This document shows, one piece after another, positions 1-7,368 of a stretch of DNA of 64,000 nt; position 1 is the stretch's first letter; every line of letters starts with the position of its first letter. A program made the position numbers and the translations under genes. Under the pieces are notes generated by a model. The model was not told the origin of the DNA. It ran no database searches and worked only from the letters and a program-made list of their open reading frames with translations. This DNA comes from an uncultured Chitinophaga sp. (lineage in GTDB: Bacteria; Bacteroidota; Bacteroidia; Chitinophagales; Chitinophagaceae): the NCBI RefSeq assembly GCF_937898475.1, contig NZ_CALEJS010000042.1:248001-312000 (forward strand), written 5' to 3'.

Positions 1-328
1 CATGCAATAGCAGTTTGAGGTGGTGAAGTAAAAGGGTATACGTATCGTACTCTGCAAACGCTGGGGAAACACGAAACAAAAATTATTTAATTACGGCAGG
101 CGGTCAACCGCTACTTCCTGTTTGGTTAAAATCGGGCTGTAGTTGGTAGGATGAATGCTATATGTGGTTTTGACATTATTACTTATAATTCAATTTATTA
201 ATCCGTATTGCCTCCTAATTGTTAAAGGGAAATAACATTCCGGCAATATGGAGTAGTTTTATTTATAACAAAAAAAGGATTACCTTTGCCCCCCAAATTG
301 CATTTAATTATACAGTCATTTATATTTT
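1..328. other. Non-coding region upstream of fusA
   Basis: No open frame here resembles a protein. The expected 3' end of rpsG, which often precedes fusA, is not visible. The only supported element is the fusA promoter near the right edge; the remainder is AT-rich sequence with no structure I can name. Confidence 0.6.
257..288 (+). promoter_or_regulatory. Bacteroidota-type promoter of fusA
   Basis: The -7 element TACCTTTG lies at 281-288 and a TTTT -33 element at 257-260, separated by 20 bases, which fits the known TTTG-N19-21-TAnnTTTG pattern. The segment around the -7 box is nearly identical to that before rpsJ. Confidence 0.75.
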
Positions 329-2476
329 ATGGCAGACTTAAGATTTCAAAGGAACTTTGGTATCGCGGCGCACATCGATGCCGGTAAGACCACTACCACA
401 GAGCGTATCCTGTACTACACAGGTAAAACCCACAAGATAGGGGAGGTGCATGAAGGCGCTGCCACCATGGACTGGATGGCACAGGAGCAGGAAAGAGGTA
501 TTACCATCACATCTGCTGCTACCACCTGTTTCTGGAACTTCCCTACCAACCAGGGTAAAAACACGCCTGAATCCAAGCAATATAAATTTAATATCATCGA
601 TACTCCGGGCCACGTGGACTTTACCGTGGAAGTAGAGCGTTCTCTGCGTGTACTGGATGGTCTGGTAGCCCTGTTCTGCGCTGTATCTGGTGTAGAACCC
701 CAGTCTGAAACCGTTTGGCGTCAGGCTAACCGCTACCGTGTACCCCGTATCGGTTTCGTGAACAAGATGGACCGCTCCGGTGCTGACTTCCTGAACGTGG
801 TAAAACAGGTGAAGGAAATGCTGGGCGCTAACCCTGTGCCCCTGATGTTGCCTATTGGCGCTGAAGACACTTTCAAGGGTGTAGTTGACCTGATCACCAT
901 GAAAGGTATCATCTGGGACGAAGAAGGTAAAGGTGCTACTTACCAGGAGATCGACATTCCCGCAGACATGAAGGACGAAGCGGAAGAGTGGAGGGCTAAA
1001 CTGGTGGAAGCCGTTGCTGAATACGACGACAAGCTGATGGAGAAATTCTTCGAAGATCCTAATTCTATCTCCGAGAATGAAATCCACGAGGCTATCCGTA
1101 AAGCTACCATCGATATCGCTATCATCCCGATGCTATGCGGTTCTTCTTTCAAGAACAAAGGCGTACAGAAAATGCTGGATGCTGTTTGCCGTTACCTGCC
1201 TTCTCCGGTAGATATCGACGCAGTAAAAGGTACCGATCCCGATAACGGCAACGAGATCGAGCGTAGACCCGATGCAAAAGAACCATTCGCAGCCCTGGCG
1301 TTCAAGATCGCTACCGATCCGTTCGTAGGCCGTCTGGCATTCTTTCGGGCTTATTCCGGTCGCCTGGACGCAGGTTCTTATGTACTGAACACCCGTACCG
1401 GTAAGAACGAGCGTATCAGCCGTATCATGCAGATGCACGCTAACAAGCAGAACCCGATCGATTTCATCGAAGCAGGTGATATCGGTGCTGCTGTTGGTTT
1501 TAAAGATATCAAAACAGGGGATACCCTCTGCGCGGAAGATCATCCGATCGTACTGGAATCAATGACCTTCCCTGAGCCGGTGATCCACATTGCCATTGAG
1601 CCTAAAACACAGGCAGACGTGGACAAGATGGGTATGGCCATCGCCAAACTGGTGGAAGAAGATCCTACCCTGCGCGCTAAAACAGACGAAGATACCGGTC
1701 AGACCATCCTCAGTGGTATGGGTGAGTTGCACTTGGAAATCATCGTTGACCGTATGAAACGCGAGTTCAAGGTAGAAGTAAACCAGGGTGCACCCCAGGT
1801 AGCTTATAAAGAAGCATTTACTGCTACTGTTGAGCACCGGGAAGTGTACAAGAAACAAACGGGTGGTCGCGGTAAATTCGCTGATATCCAGGTTGAGATC
1901 GGCCCTGCTGATGCAGAATGGCTGAAAGAGAATGATGGCAAGAGCTTCCAGTTCGTGAACGATATCTTCGGTGGTGCCATTCCCAAGGAGTTTATCCCGG
2001 CTGTAATGAAGGGCTTCGAAGCCTCTATGGGCAGTGGTGTACTGGCTAACTACCCGCTGGATAACCTGAAGATTCGCCTGTTTGACGGTTCTTTCCACGC
2101 AGTGGACTCCGACGCTATGTCATTCGAGCTTTGCGCCAAGTCTGCTTTCCGTGAGGCTGGCCGTAAATGTAAACCCGTACTGCTGGAGCCCATCATGAAG
2201 GTGGAAGTAACTACTCCTGACCAGTACATGGGTGATGTAACCGGTGACCTGAACCGTCGTCGTGGTATGCTGGAAGGTATGGAATCAAGGGCTGGTGCAC
2301 AGGTGATCAAAGCCAAAGTGCCCCTGAGCGAAATGTTCGGTTATGTAACCCAGCTGCGTTCACTGTCTTCCGGTCGTGCAACTTCCATCATGGAGTTCTC
2401 TCACTATTCTCCTGCGCCTAACAACATTGCTGCTGAAGTAATGGCTAAGGTGAAAGGTAAAGTGAATGCAGACTGA
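329..2476 (+). CDS. fusA: Elongation factor G
   Basis: This is the translocation GTPase of translation (EF-G), which moves tRNAs and mRNA through the ribosome and also helps recycle it. The 715-residue length is normal for the family. The G1 P-loop AHIDAGKT is at residues 14-21, followed by the switch region with RGITI, the DTPGHVDF G3 motif near residue 92, and NKMD (G4) near 146. Domains II to V follow to the C-terminus. A short insertion with the sequence NQGKNTPESK sits before the G3 strand. The ATG start lies 40 bases after the -7 promoter box. In many relatives fusA is directly followed by rpsJ; here 2.6 kb of other genes intervene, and a strong terminator ends the unit. Confidence 0.98.
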   Translation: MADLRFQRNFGIAAHIDAGKTTTTERILYYTGKTHKIGEVHEGAATMDWMAQEQERGITITSAATTCFWNFPTNQGKNTPESKQYKFNIIDTPGHVDFTVEVERSLRVLDGLVALFCAVSGVEPQSETVWRQANRYRVPRIGFVNKMDRSGADFLNVVKQVKEMLGANPVPLMLPIGAEDTFKGVVDLITMKGIIWDEEGKGATYQEIDIPADMKDEAEEWRAKLVEAVAEYDDKLMEKFFEDPNSISENEIHEAIRKATIDIAIIPMLCGSSFKNKGVQKMLDAVCRYLPSPVDIDAVKGTDPDNGNEIERRPDAKEPFAALAFKIATDPFVGRLAFFRAYSGRLDAGSYVLNTRTGKNERISRIMQMHANKQNPIDFIEAGDIGAAVGFKDIKTGDTLCAEDHPIVLESMTFPEPVIHIAIEPKTQADVDKMGMAIAKLVEEDPTLRAKTDEDTGQTILSGMGELHLEIIVDRMKREFKVEVNQGAPQVAYKEAFTATVEHREVYKKQTGGRGKFADIQVEIGPADAEWLKENDGKSFQFVNDIFGGAIPKEFIPAVMKGFEASMGSGVLANYPLDNLKIRLFDGSFHAVDSDAMSFELCAKSAFREAGRKCKPVLLEPIMKVEVTTPDQYMGDVTGDLNRRRGMLEGMESRAGAQVIKAKVPLSEMFGYVTQLRSLSSGRATSIMEFSHYSPAPNNIAAEVMAKVKGKVNAD

Positions 2477-2505
2477 TAAGAATTAAGAGTTAGTAATTAA
2501 TAGTT

Positions 2506-2536
2506 AAGAGACGCGAACTGACCATTCGCGTCTCTT
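2506..2536. terminator. Bidirectional terminator between fusA and the sugar dehydrogenase
   Basis: A perfect 12-bp stem (AAGAGACGCGAA with its complement) closes a 7-base loop and is followed by TTTTATTTT on the plus strand. It separates two convergent genes. Confidence 0.85.
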
Positions 2537-3649
2537 TTATTTTAAGGAGCTGATTTCGATCACTTTATCGTTGCTGCCATTGCTGGTGCAGAGGTATACT
2601 CTGCCGGCGGGTGAAATGCATACGTCTCTTAGTCTGCCAAAGGCATTGGTGAACCAGGTGGCTGAGCTGGTCACGCGGTCCCCGTCTGGCGACAACTGCA
2701 GCTGGTACAGCCGCTGTGATTTAAGCGTGGTGAGCAGCAGTGAGTTGGACCATTGCGAAATACGGTCCTTATTGTAGTAATCCATCCCGGAGGTAGCCAC
2801 GGTGCTGTTTCCTGAAGACCAGATCGGCGTTTTCACGTTATACCGGGTACAAAAGGTATTTTCTCCTCCATCGCAGGGCCCGTTCACCTGGGGCCATCCA
2901 TAGTTCCGTTGTTTCTCTATAATGTTTACCTCGTCCTCAATATTGGGCCCGTGCTCTGAAGCGTACAATTTATCGTTGACCAGTACCAGACCTTGGGGGT
3001 TGCGGTGGCCGTAGCTCCATACCGGGTTACCCGGGAAGGGGTTATCGGCCGGAACGCTGCCGTCAAGGTTAATGCGCAGCACTTTCCCGTTGGGAAGGCT
3101 GGTATCCTGGGCATCCTGGGAGCTGGATGCGTCGCCGGTGGTGATCCATAGTTTATTGTCCGGACTAACCAGTAGGCGGGAGCCGTTGTGAATGCCGGAA
3201 GCGTTGATGTTATCCAGCAATACCCGGGGACTGGCAAGGGTATTGTTACCATAAGTGTAGCGAACCACTTTTTCCCGGTAATCCCCGTTCCGGTCATAAT
3301 TGTACACAACGTACACGTAAGGCTGCTGTGGAAAAGAGGGATGCAGGGCCATGCCCAGCAGTCCGCCTTCCCCATTGCTCCTTACCTCGCTGATGGTCAG
3401 CAAGGGGAATATATCACCGCTTTTGGGCTCAATACGGCTGATACGCCCTCCCCGTTCTGTCATCCAGATATGGTTATCAGGGCCCCAGAGGATCTCCCAG
3501 GGAAAACTTAGCTGGTCTGCCACTACTCTTATGCTGTCTGCAGGCCAGTTATCATCACCGCTGGAGGAAGGCTTGGAGTCTTTTTTGCAGGACATGCCAG
3601 TGGTGTAGAGGGTAAGCAGGCATGCCAGCAGGAATAAAGGTCTTTGCAT
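2537..3649 (-). CDS. PQQ-dependent sugar dehydrogenase family lipoprotein (glucose/sorbosone dehydrogenase fold)
   Basis: The 370-residue protein belongs to the soluble aldose sugar dehydrogenase / GSDH beta-propeller family, whose members oxidise aldoses using pyrroloquinoline quinone in the envelope. The N-terminus is a lipoprotein signal peptide with Cys21 in the context TGMSC, followed by KKD and a Ser-rich linker. Family features are the SFPWEILWGPDNHIW opening blade, MALHPSFPQQPYVYVVY, the GIHNGSRL segment with the likely catalytic histidine, WITTGDASSSQDAQ, and YGHRNPQGL. The gene is monocistronic and convergent with fusA. Its substrate cannot be read from the sequence, and not all family members are proven PQQ enzymes. 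Confidence 0.85.
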   Translation of the reverse strand: MQRPLFLLACLLTLYTTGMSCKKDSKPSSSGDDNWPADSIRVVADQLSFPWEILWGPDNHIWMTERGGRISRIEPKSGDIFPLLTISEVRSNGEGGLLGMALHPSFPQQPYVYVVYNYDRNGDYREKVVRYTYGNNTLASPRVLLDNINASGIHNGSRLLVSPDNKLWITTGDASSSQDAQDTSLPNGKVLRINLDGSVPADNPFPGNPVWSYGHRNPQGLVLVNDKLYASEHGPNIEDEVNIIEKQRNYGWPQVNGPCDGGENTFCTRYNVKTPIWSSGNSTVATSGMDYYNKDRISQWSNSLLLTTLKSQRLYQLQLSPDGDRVTSSATWFTNAFGRLRDVCISPAGRVYLCTSNGSNDKVIEISSLK

Positions 3650-3788
3650 AAAACAAGTTTTAAGTGTCGGCTGTTATATAACGAAATAAAATACCGGGAA
3701 AGTGTTGGCGTATAATTTGTTGGCGGTTCTCTTACCGTGTTAACTCATATTTTTTGATGGCAAGTATTTTTTAACCAAAACTCCGGAC

Positions 3789-4394
3789 ATGAACAGATTG
3801 AAACATGTAACCCTGGCCTTTATGGCGTTGTTATTCAGTACTGCAGCCCTGGCGCAGACCCAGAAAGGAAACCTGATGGTAGGCGGCGACCTTTCGAATT
3901 TTAACCTGAATTTCCTGGGAGGAGGGGGAGGTACCGCCTTTACCATGGACCTGACACCCAAAATAGCGTATTTTTTCAGGGATAACCTGGCATTGGGCGG
4001 GTACGGCCGGTTTAGCCTGGCTACTGCCAAAGACCAGGGAACCAATACCACTTATGGCATTGGTGCGCTGGCCAGGTATTTTATTGAAGATAAGCGGGTA
4101 CGCCAGATGGAATTCTCCCAGCGGAGCCGGTTTTTCCTGGAGGCTACCGCCGGTTTTGGCGGGAATAACTATTCCAAAACAGGTGTGAATAACAATGGCC
4201 TGGACATCGGCTTCGGCCCCGGTTTGGCTTATTTTATTACGCCTAACGTATCCCTGGAGGCCCTGTTGAAGTATGAGCTGACGGTAGGTTTTGGCAGCGC
4301 TACCACTTCGAACCGGCTGAACCTTGGGATCGGTTTCCAGGTGTACCTGCCAACGGCAAAGGCCAGGGAGATCATCCGGGAAGAGCGCAGATAG
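3789..4394 (+). CDS. Small outer-membrane beta-barrel protein
   Basis: The 201-residue protein starts with a clear signal peptide of about 22 residues, ending in TAALAQ. The mature part is made of short alternating beta strands rich in Gly and aromatic residues (NLMVGGDLSNFNLNFL, IAYFFRDNLALGGYGRF, LNLGIGFQVYL), as in OmpA-like or OprF-like 8-stranded barrels. There is no peptidoglycan-binding OmpA domain. The charged tail is KAREIIREERR. It is a single gene followed by a hairpin. The role is unknown; it is probably structural or a small porin-like protein of the outer membrane. Confidence 0.75.
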   Translation: MNRLKHVTLAFMALLFSTAALAQTQKGNLMVGGDLSNFNLNFLGGGGGTAFTMDLTPKIAYFFRDNLALGGYGRFSLATAKDQGTNTTYGIGALARYFIEDKRVRQMEFSQRSRFFLEATAGFGGNNYSKTGVNNNGLDIGFGPGLAYFITPNVSLEALLKYELTVGFGSATTSNRLNLGIGFQVYLPTAKAREIIREERR

Positions 4395-4419
4395 TTAAAG
4401 TTGATCATACAATGGGTAT

Positions 4420-4460
4420 AAGCCCCTGTTTCGTCTTATCAGTAAGATGATCAGGGGCTT
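4420..4460 (+). terminator. Hairpin after the beta-barrel gene
   Basis: A 9-bp stem, AAGCCCCTG with CAGGGGCTT, encloses a smaller inner hairpin (TCTTA/TAAGA). It is followed by a T-containing stretch and is the probable end of the outer-membrane protein transcript. Confidence 0.6.
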
Positions 4461-4599
4461 TGCTATTTATTCCTTAAAACTACTTGAACCAGTATTATTG
4501 AACAGCCTGGCCGAAGCACTTGAAAATGAATAGAGATGAATGGTAATTCCTGCGCGATAGTATTTAATTTACGCATATGTAGTTAACTGAACTGCATTT

Positions 4600-4633
4600 G
4601 GGATTTGCCGAAAACCAAAATAACAGAGTAGGC
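4600..4633 (+). promoter_or_regulatory. Conserved RNA leader, copy 1, before micro-peptide A
   Basis: GCCGAAAACC (4607-4616) and AGAGTAGGC (4625-4633) are repeated in the same order before the second micro-peptide gene. The GCC and GGC ends can pair. The gap from AGAGTAGGC to the ATG is 26 bases here and 25 in copy 2. This is conservation of non-coding sequence, so a translational or RNA-structure role is inferred. Confidence 0.5.
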
Positions 4634-4659
4634 GGAAACCTCATTTTTTGATCGTGCTT

Positions 4660-4731
4660 ATGGCGAATTTTTTCGTTAACCTGATCACTGCACTTATTGA
4701 TCTGCTGACCGGCCTGCTGAATTCCCTGTAA
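4660..4731 (+). CDS. Micro-peptide A, 23-residue amphipathic helix
   Basis: The ATG frame encodes 23 residues, beginning MANFFVNLIT and ending DLLTGLLNSL. The pattern of Leu/Ile/Phe every 3-4 residues predicts one amphipathic helix with a single Asp and no basic residue. It is homologous to the next small gene: the LI, DLL and LL positions align without gaps in the core, and both share the same upstream leader and the same leader-to-start distance. Two related peptides with conserved leaders support real coding, although each is far below gene-finder limits. Known look-alikes are phenol-soluble modulins and hydrophobic type I toxins; no homology to these can be claimed. Confidence 0.55.
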   Translation: MANFFVNLITALIDLLTGLLNSL

Positions 4732-4762
4732 GGCGGGGTATGCAAGTAAATTCCTGGGGATT

Positions 4763-4788
4763 GCCGAAAACCAGTTAAAAGAGTAGGC
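4763..4788 (+). promoter_or_regulatory. Conserved RNA leader, copy 2, before micro-peptide B
   Basis: This is the second copy of the leader, with GCCGAAAACC at 4763-4772 and AGAGTAGGC at 4780-4788. TGCC and GGCA at its ends can form a 4-bp stem. It lies 156 bases downstream of copy 1, in the short spacer between the two micro-peptide genes. Confidence 0.5.
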
Positions 4789-4813
4789 ATTAACACCTGA
4801 AAAACCCTTTTTT

Positions 4814-4882
4814 ATGGACCTGTTCAATGCACTGATTAAATTTATTTTAGATCTGCTCCAATCCTTGCTGGGCGGAGCTTAG
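4814..4882 (+). CDS. Micro-peptide B, 22-residue amphipathic helix
   Basis: The ATG frame encodes 22 residues, beginning MDLFNALIKF and ending LDLLQSLLGGA. It is paralogous to micro-peptide A, 82 bases upstream, with the same helix periodicity and a shared DLL core. It has one Lys and two Asp, so the net charge is near zero or slightly negative. There is no signal peptide beyond the helix itself. A T-tract (CCCTTTTTT) directly precedes the start codon. The gene is followed by a hairpin at 4928-4971 and then the rpsJ promoter. Possible roles are a membrane-active peptide, a type I toxin, or a small membrane-protein regulator; none is established. Confidence 0.55.
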   Translation: MDLFNALIKFILDLLQSLLGGA

Positions 4883-4927
4883 TTTTGAGCCACCCCTTCA
4901 TTTCTAAGCATTTACAGTATTTTTGCA

Positions 4928-4978
4928 GGGTCTCATTTTAATCCGGTCAGGCTGGTATTAGGATGAGGCCCTATTTTT
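4928..4978 (+). terminator. Terminator between the micro-peptide genes and rpsJ
   Basis: GGGTCTCAT and ATGAGGCCC pair over 9 bp (one wobble), with weaker inner pairing, and are followed by TATTTTT. It would isolate the ribosomal operon from upstream transcription. Confidence 0.65.
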
Positions 4979-5001
4979 GTCACCGTTTTTTTGCAAAATA
5001 A

Positions 5002-5033
5002 TTTGTCATTTGTCAAAAAACAGGTTACCTTTG
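5002..5033 (+). promoter_or_regulatory. Promoter of the S10 operon
   Basis: The -33 box TTTG is at 5002-5005 and the -7 box TACCTTTG at 5026-5033, with a 20-base spacer. The -7 box and the following 14 bases match the fusA promoter with one difference. Confidence 0.8.
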
Positions 5034-5077
5034 CCCTCCCAAATTGTAAAGGGTAAAAAAGAAGAAGTTCATTGCAT

Positions 5078-5383
5078 ATGTCTCAGAGAATTAGAATCAA
5101 GCTGAAGTCCTACGATCATAACCTGGTAGACAAATCTGCTGAGAAGATCGTAAAAACCGTGCGTAACACGGGAGCCGTGGTAACAGGTCCTATTCCGTTA
5201 CCTACTGAAAAGAAGATCTTTACGGTACTGCGCTCTCCGCACGTTAACAAGAAGGCTAGAGAGCAATTCCAGCTGTGCACGCACAAGCGTTTGCTGGATA
5301 TTTATACATCTTCCTCCAGGACAGTAGATGCCCTGAGTAAGTTGGATCTGCCTTCCGGTGTTGAAGTAGAGATCAAGGCGTAG
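5078..5383 (+). CDS. rpsJ: 30S ribosomal protein S10 (uS10)
   Basis: S10 is a small-subunit head protein and, in many bacteria, part of the NusB-S10 antitermination complex. The 101-residue product starts MSQRIRIKLKSYDHN, and the HVNKKAREQFQLCTHKR segment is diagnostic. I place the start at ATG 5078; an in-frame TTG six bases upstream is less likely, as the ATG gives the family's usual N-terminus. It is the first gene of the S10-spc-alpha cluster, behind a strong promoter and separated from rplC by a 279-base structured spacer. Confidence 0.97.
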   Translation: MSQRIRIKLKSYDHNLVDKSAEKIVKTVRNTGAVVTGPIPLPTEKKIFTVLRSPHVNKKAREQFQLCTHKRLLDIYTSSSRTVDALSKLDLPSGVEVEIKA

Positions 5384-5662
5384 GACTTTCACAGATAGGG
5401 TCAGACGGCAGTGTATAAACGCCCGGCCTTTGAAGAGATATAAACCAGCAAGGCAAAAGGCCAGCCTGGTTTTGAAAAAGACATACGATTGTATTGCGGT
5501 GGTTACGGTGCTCAGGTACCGGTAGCATGTTAACTGGTAGTACAAATATTAATAAAAAATATCAGGTCACGCCTTCAGGGTGGCCGCCCAATAAATGTAT
5601 TTAAACCGCCCATCCTGGGGAAAGCACGAACACCCCCAGGCGCTGGGTAAAACTATATAACA
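5384..5662 (+). promoter_or_regulatory. Structured rpsJ-rplC spacer
   Basis: The spacer is unusually long for this operon and contains no ORF that looks coding. It holds two hairpins: AAACCAG/CTGGTTT at 5442-5472, and CCTGGGG/CCCCAGG at 5614-5640, which ends 22 bases before the rplC start. In Escherichia coli, L4 regulates the S10 operon through a leader RNA; a comparable function here is only a guess. Confidence 0.4.
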
Positions 5663-6280
5663 ATGAAAGGTATTATTGGTAAAAAGATTGGCATGACCAG
5701 TATCTTCGAGTCCAATGGTAAGCAAACAGCCTGCACCATTATCGAAGCCGGTCCCTGCGTGGTTACCCAGGTGAAGTCACAGGACACAGACGGGTATACC
5801 GCCATCCAGGTAGCATTTGGCGACAAAAAAGAAAAGCACGCTACCAAAGCAGCAACAAATCACTTCGCGAAAGCAAGCACCTCTCCCAAACGTTTCGTAA
5901 AAGAATTCCGTAACCCTGATGTACAGAAAGCCCTCGGTGAAACCATCACCTGCGAGATCTTTGCAGAAGGTGAAAAGGTTGACGTAGTAGGCACTTCCAA
6001 AGGTAAAGGCTTCCAGGGTGTTGTAAAACGCCACGGTTTTGGAGGTGTGGGTGAAGCTACCCACGGCCAGCATGACAGAAGCAGGGCTCCTGGTTCTATC
6101 GGTGGTTCATCTTATCCTTCCCGCGTTTTCAAAGGTATGCGTATGGCGGGCCAGACCGGTAATGAAAGAGTGAAAGTGAAAGGCCTGAAAATTCTGAAGA
6201 TATTCCCTGATAAGAATTATATCCTGGTAAGTGGTTCCGTTCCCGGCCACATTGGTTCAATCGTTTTAATCCAGAAGTAA
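5663..6280 (+). CDS. rplC: 50S ribosomal protein L3 (uL3)
   Basis: L3 binds 23S rRNA near the peptidyl transferase centre and initiates large-subunit assembly. The 205-residue protein begins MKGIIGKKIGMTSIF and contains the conserved KGKGFQGVVKRHGF and the FKGMRMAGQTG loop. Its start overlaps no other gene and it is followed after one base by rplD, which indicates translational coupling. Length is normal. Confidence 0.98.
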   Translation: MKGIIGKKIGMTSIFESNGKQTACTIIEAGPCVVTQVKSQDTDGYTAIQVAFGDKKEKHATKAATNHFAKASTSPKRFVKEFRNPDVQKALGETITCEIFAEGEKVDVVGTSKGKGFQGVVKRHGFGGVGEATHGQHDRSRAPGSIGGSSYPSRVFKGMRMAGQTGNERVKVKGLKILKIFPDKNYILVSGSVPGHIGSIVLIQK

Positions 6281-6281
6281 T

Positions 6282-6926
6282 ATGCAACTCGATATTTTAA
6301 ATATAGAAGGTAAGAAAACCGGAAGAACTATTGAACTTCCTGAAGAGATCTTTGGCGTGGAACCTAACAACCATGTTATTTACCTGGCAGTAAAACAATA
6401 CCTGGCCGCTCAACGTCAGGGTACGCACAAGGTAAAGACCAGAGCAGAAGTGAAAGGTGCCTCCCGTAAACTGCACAAACAAAAAGGTACCGGCGGTTCC
6501 CGTAAAGGTAACATCCGTAACCCGTTATATAAAGGCGGTGGTACCATCTTTGGTCCCAAACCGCATGGTTATGACTTTAAACTGAACAGGAAAGTGAAAG
6601 ATCTGGCAAAGATCTCTGCCCTGTCTGTTAAAGCAAAAGAGAACAGCATCATCGTGCTGGAAGATATTAACATCGAAGCTCCCAAGACCAAACAACTGGT
6701 GGGTATCCTGAATAAGCTGAGTATCAACGTTGAAGGCAAGAAAACCCTGGTGGTACTGCCTGAGTACAACGATAATGTATACCTGTCTTTAAGGAACATT
6801 CCCAGCATTGACGGCGTGGTACTGGCTGATATCAACACCTATGATATCATGAACAGCAACTACCTGGTGTTCACTGAGAGCGCAGCAAAGATCTTCACCG
6901 AAGAACCGGCTGAAGTAGAAGCGTAA
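6282..6926 (+). CDS. rplD: 50S ribosomal protein L4 (uL4)
   Basis: L4 lines the nascent-peptide exit tunnel and in enterobacteria represses its own operon. The 214-residue protein carries the family signature KQKGTGGSRKGNIRNPLYKGGG, shown here in its parts KQKGTGG and GGTIFGPKPH, which form the extended tunnel loop. The C-terminal globular part includes KTLVVLPEYND and ENSIIVLEDI. It starts one base after the rplC stop. Confidence 0.97.
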   Translation: MQLDILNIEGKKTGRTIELPEEIFGVEPNNHVIYLAVKQYLAAQRQGTHKVKTRAEVKGASRKLHKQKGTGGSRKGNIRNPLYKGGGTIFGPKPHGYDFKLNRKVKDLAKISALSVKAKENSIIVLEDINIEAPKTKQLVGILNKLSINVEGKKTLVVLPEYNDNVYLSLRNIPSIDGVVLADINTYDIMNSNYLVFTESAAKIFTEEPAEVEA

Positions 6927-6982
6927 ACAAAATAAATAACAACAGCTAGGAGCTAACCGCTAACAGCTAAAAGCTATACAAA

Positions 6983-7282
6983 ATGAAACTTTCAGATGTT
7001 TTGATCAAACCGGTGGTAACAGAAAAGGTGAACAAGGCCACTGATAAATTCAACCGCTACTACTTCATTGTTGACAAAAAAGCCAACAAGCTGGAGATCA
7101 AAAAAGCAGTGGAAGATTTTTACGGTGTGTCCGTAGCAGATGTTAATACTGCAGTAATGCCCGGTAAGAGCAAATTCCGCTTTACTAAAGCAGGTTTCAT
7201 CGCCGGCAGGAAGCCTTCCTACAAAAAGGCGATCGTTACACTGGCAGACGGAGAATCTATAGATCTGTATGCTAACATATAG
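6983..7282 (+). CDS. rplW: 50S ribosomal protein L23 (uL23)
   Basis: L23 sits at the tunnel exit and is the docking site for signal recognition particle and trigger factor. The 99-residue protein begins MKLSDVLIKPVVTEKV and contains the beta-hairpin loop near GKSKFRFTKAG. It is separated from rplD by a 56-base spacer built of repeated GCTAA/AGCT words. Confidence 0.96.
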   Translation: MKLSDVLIKPVVTEKVNKATDKFNRYYFIVDKKANKLEIKKAVEDFYGVSVADVNTAVMPGKSKFRFTKAGFIAGRKPSYKKAIVTLADGESIDLYANI

Positions 7283-7368
7283 TGCCCTGATCCCGGCATA
7301 ACACCCGGGACAATGGTTGTATATACAGATCACTTTATAAATAATAACTAGCAATAAGAAACTAGACA

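Noticed and set aside
1..60. 3' end of rpsG
   Set aside because: None of the three forward frames gives the typical S7 C-terminus before its first stop.
338..1087. 249-codon minus-strand frame opposite fusA
   Set aside because: It is antisense to the most conserved part of EF-G and has no independent support.
2537..4394. Mobile element insertion between fusA and rpsJ
   Set aside because: No transposase, terminal inverted repeats, target duplication or tRNA gene could be found, so only the altered gene order is reported.
4564..4827. 87-codon minus-strand frame across the micro-peptide locus
   Set aside because: It runs antisense through both leaders and peptide genes, and its internal repeat only mirrors the duplicated leader. 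It resembles no family and has no promoter.
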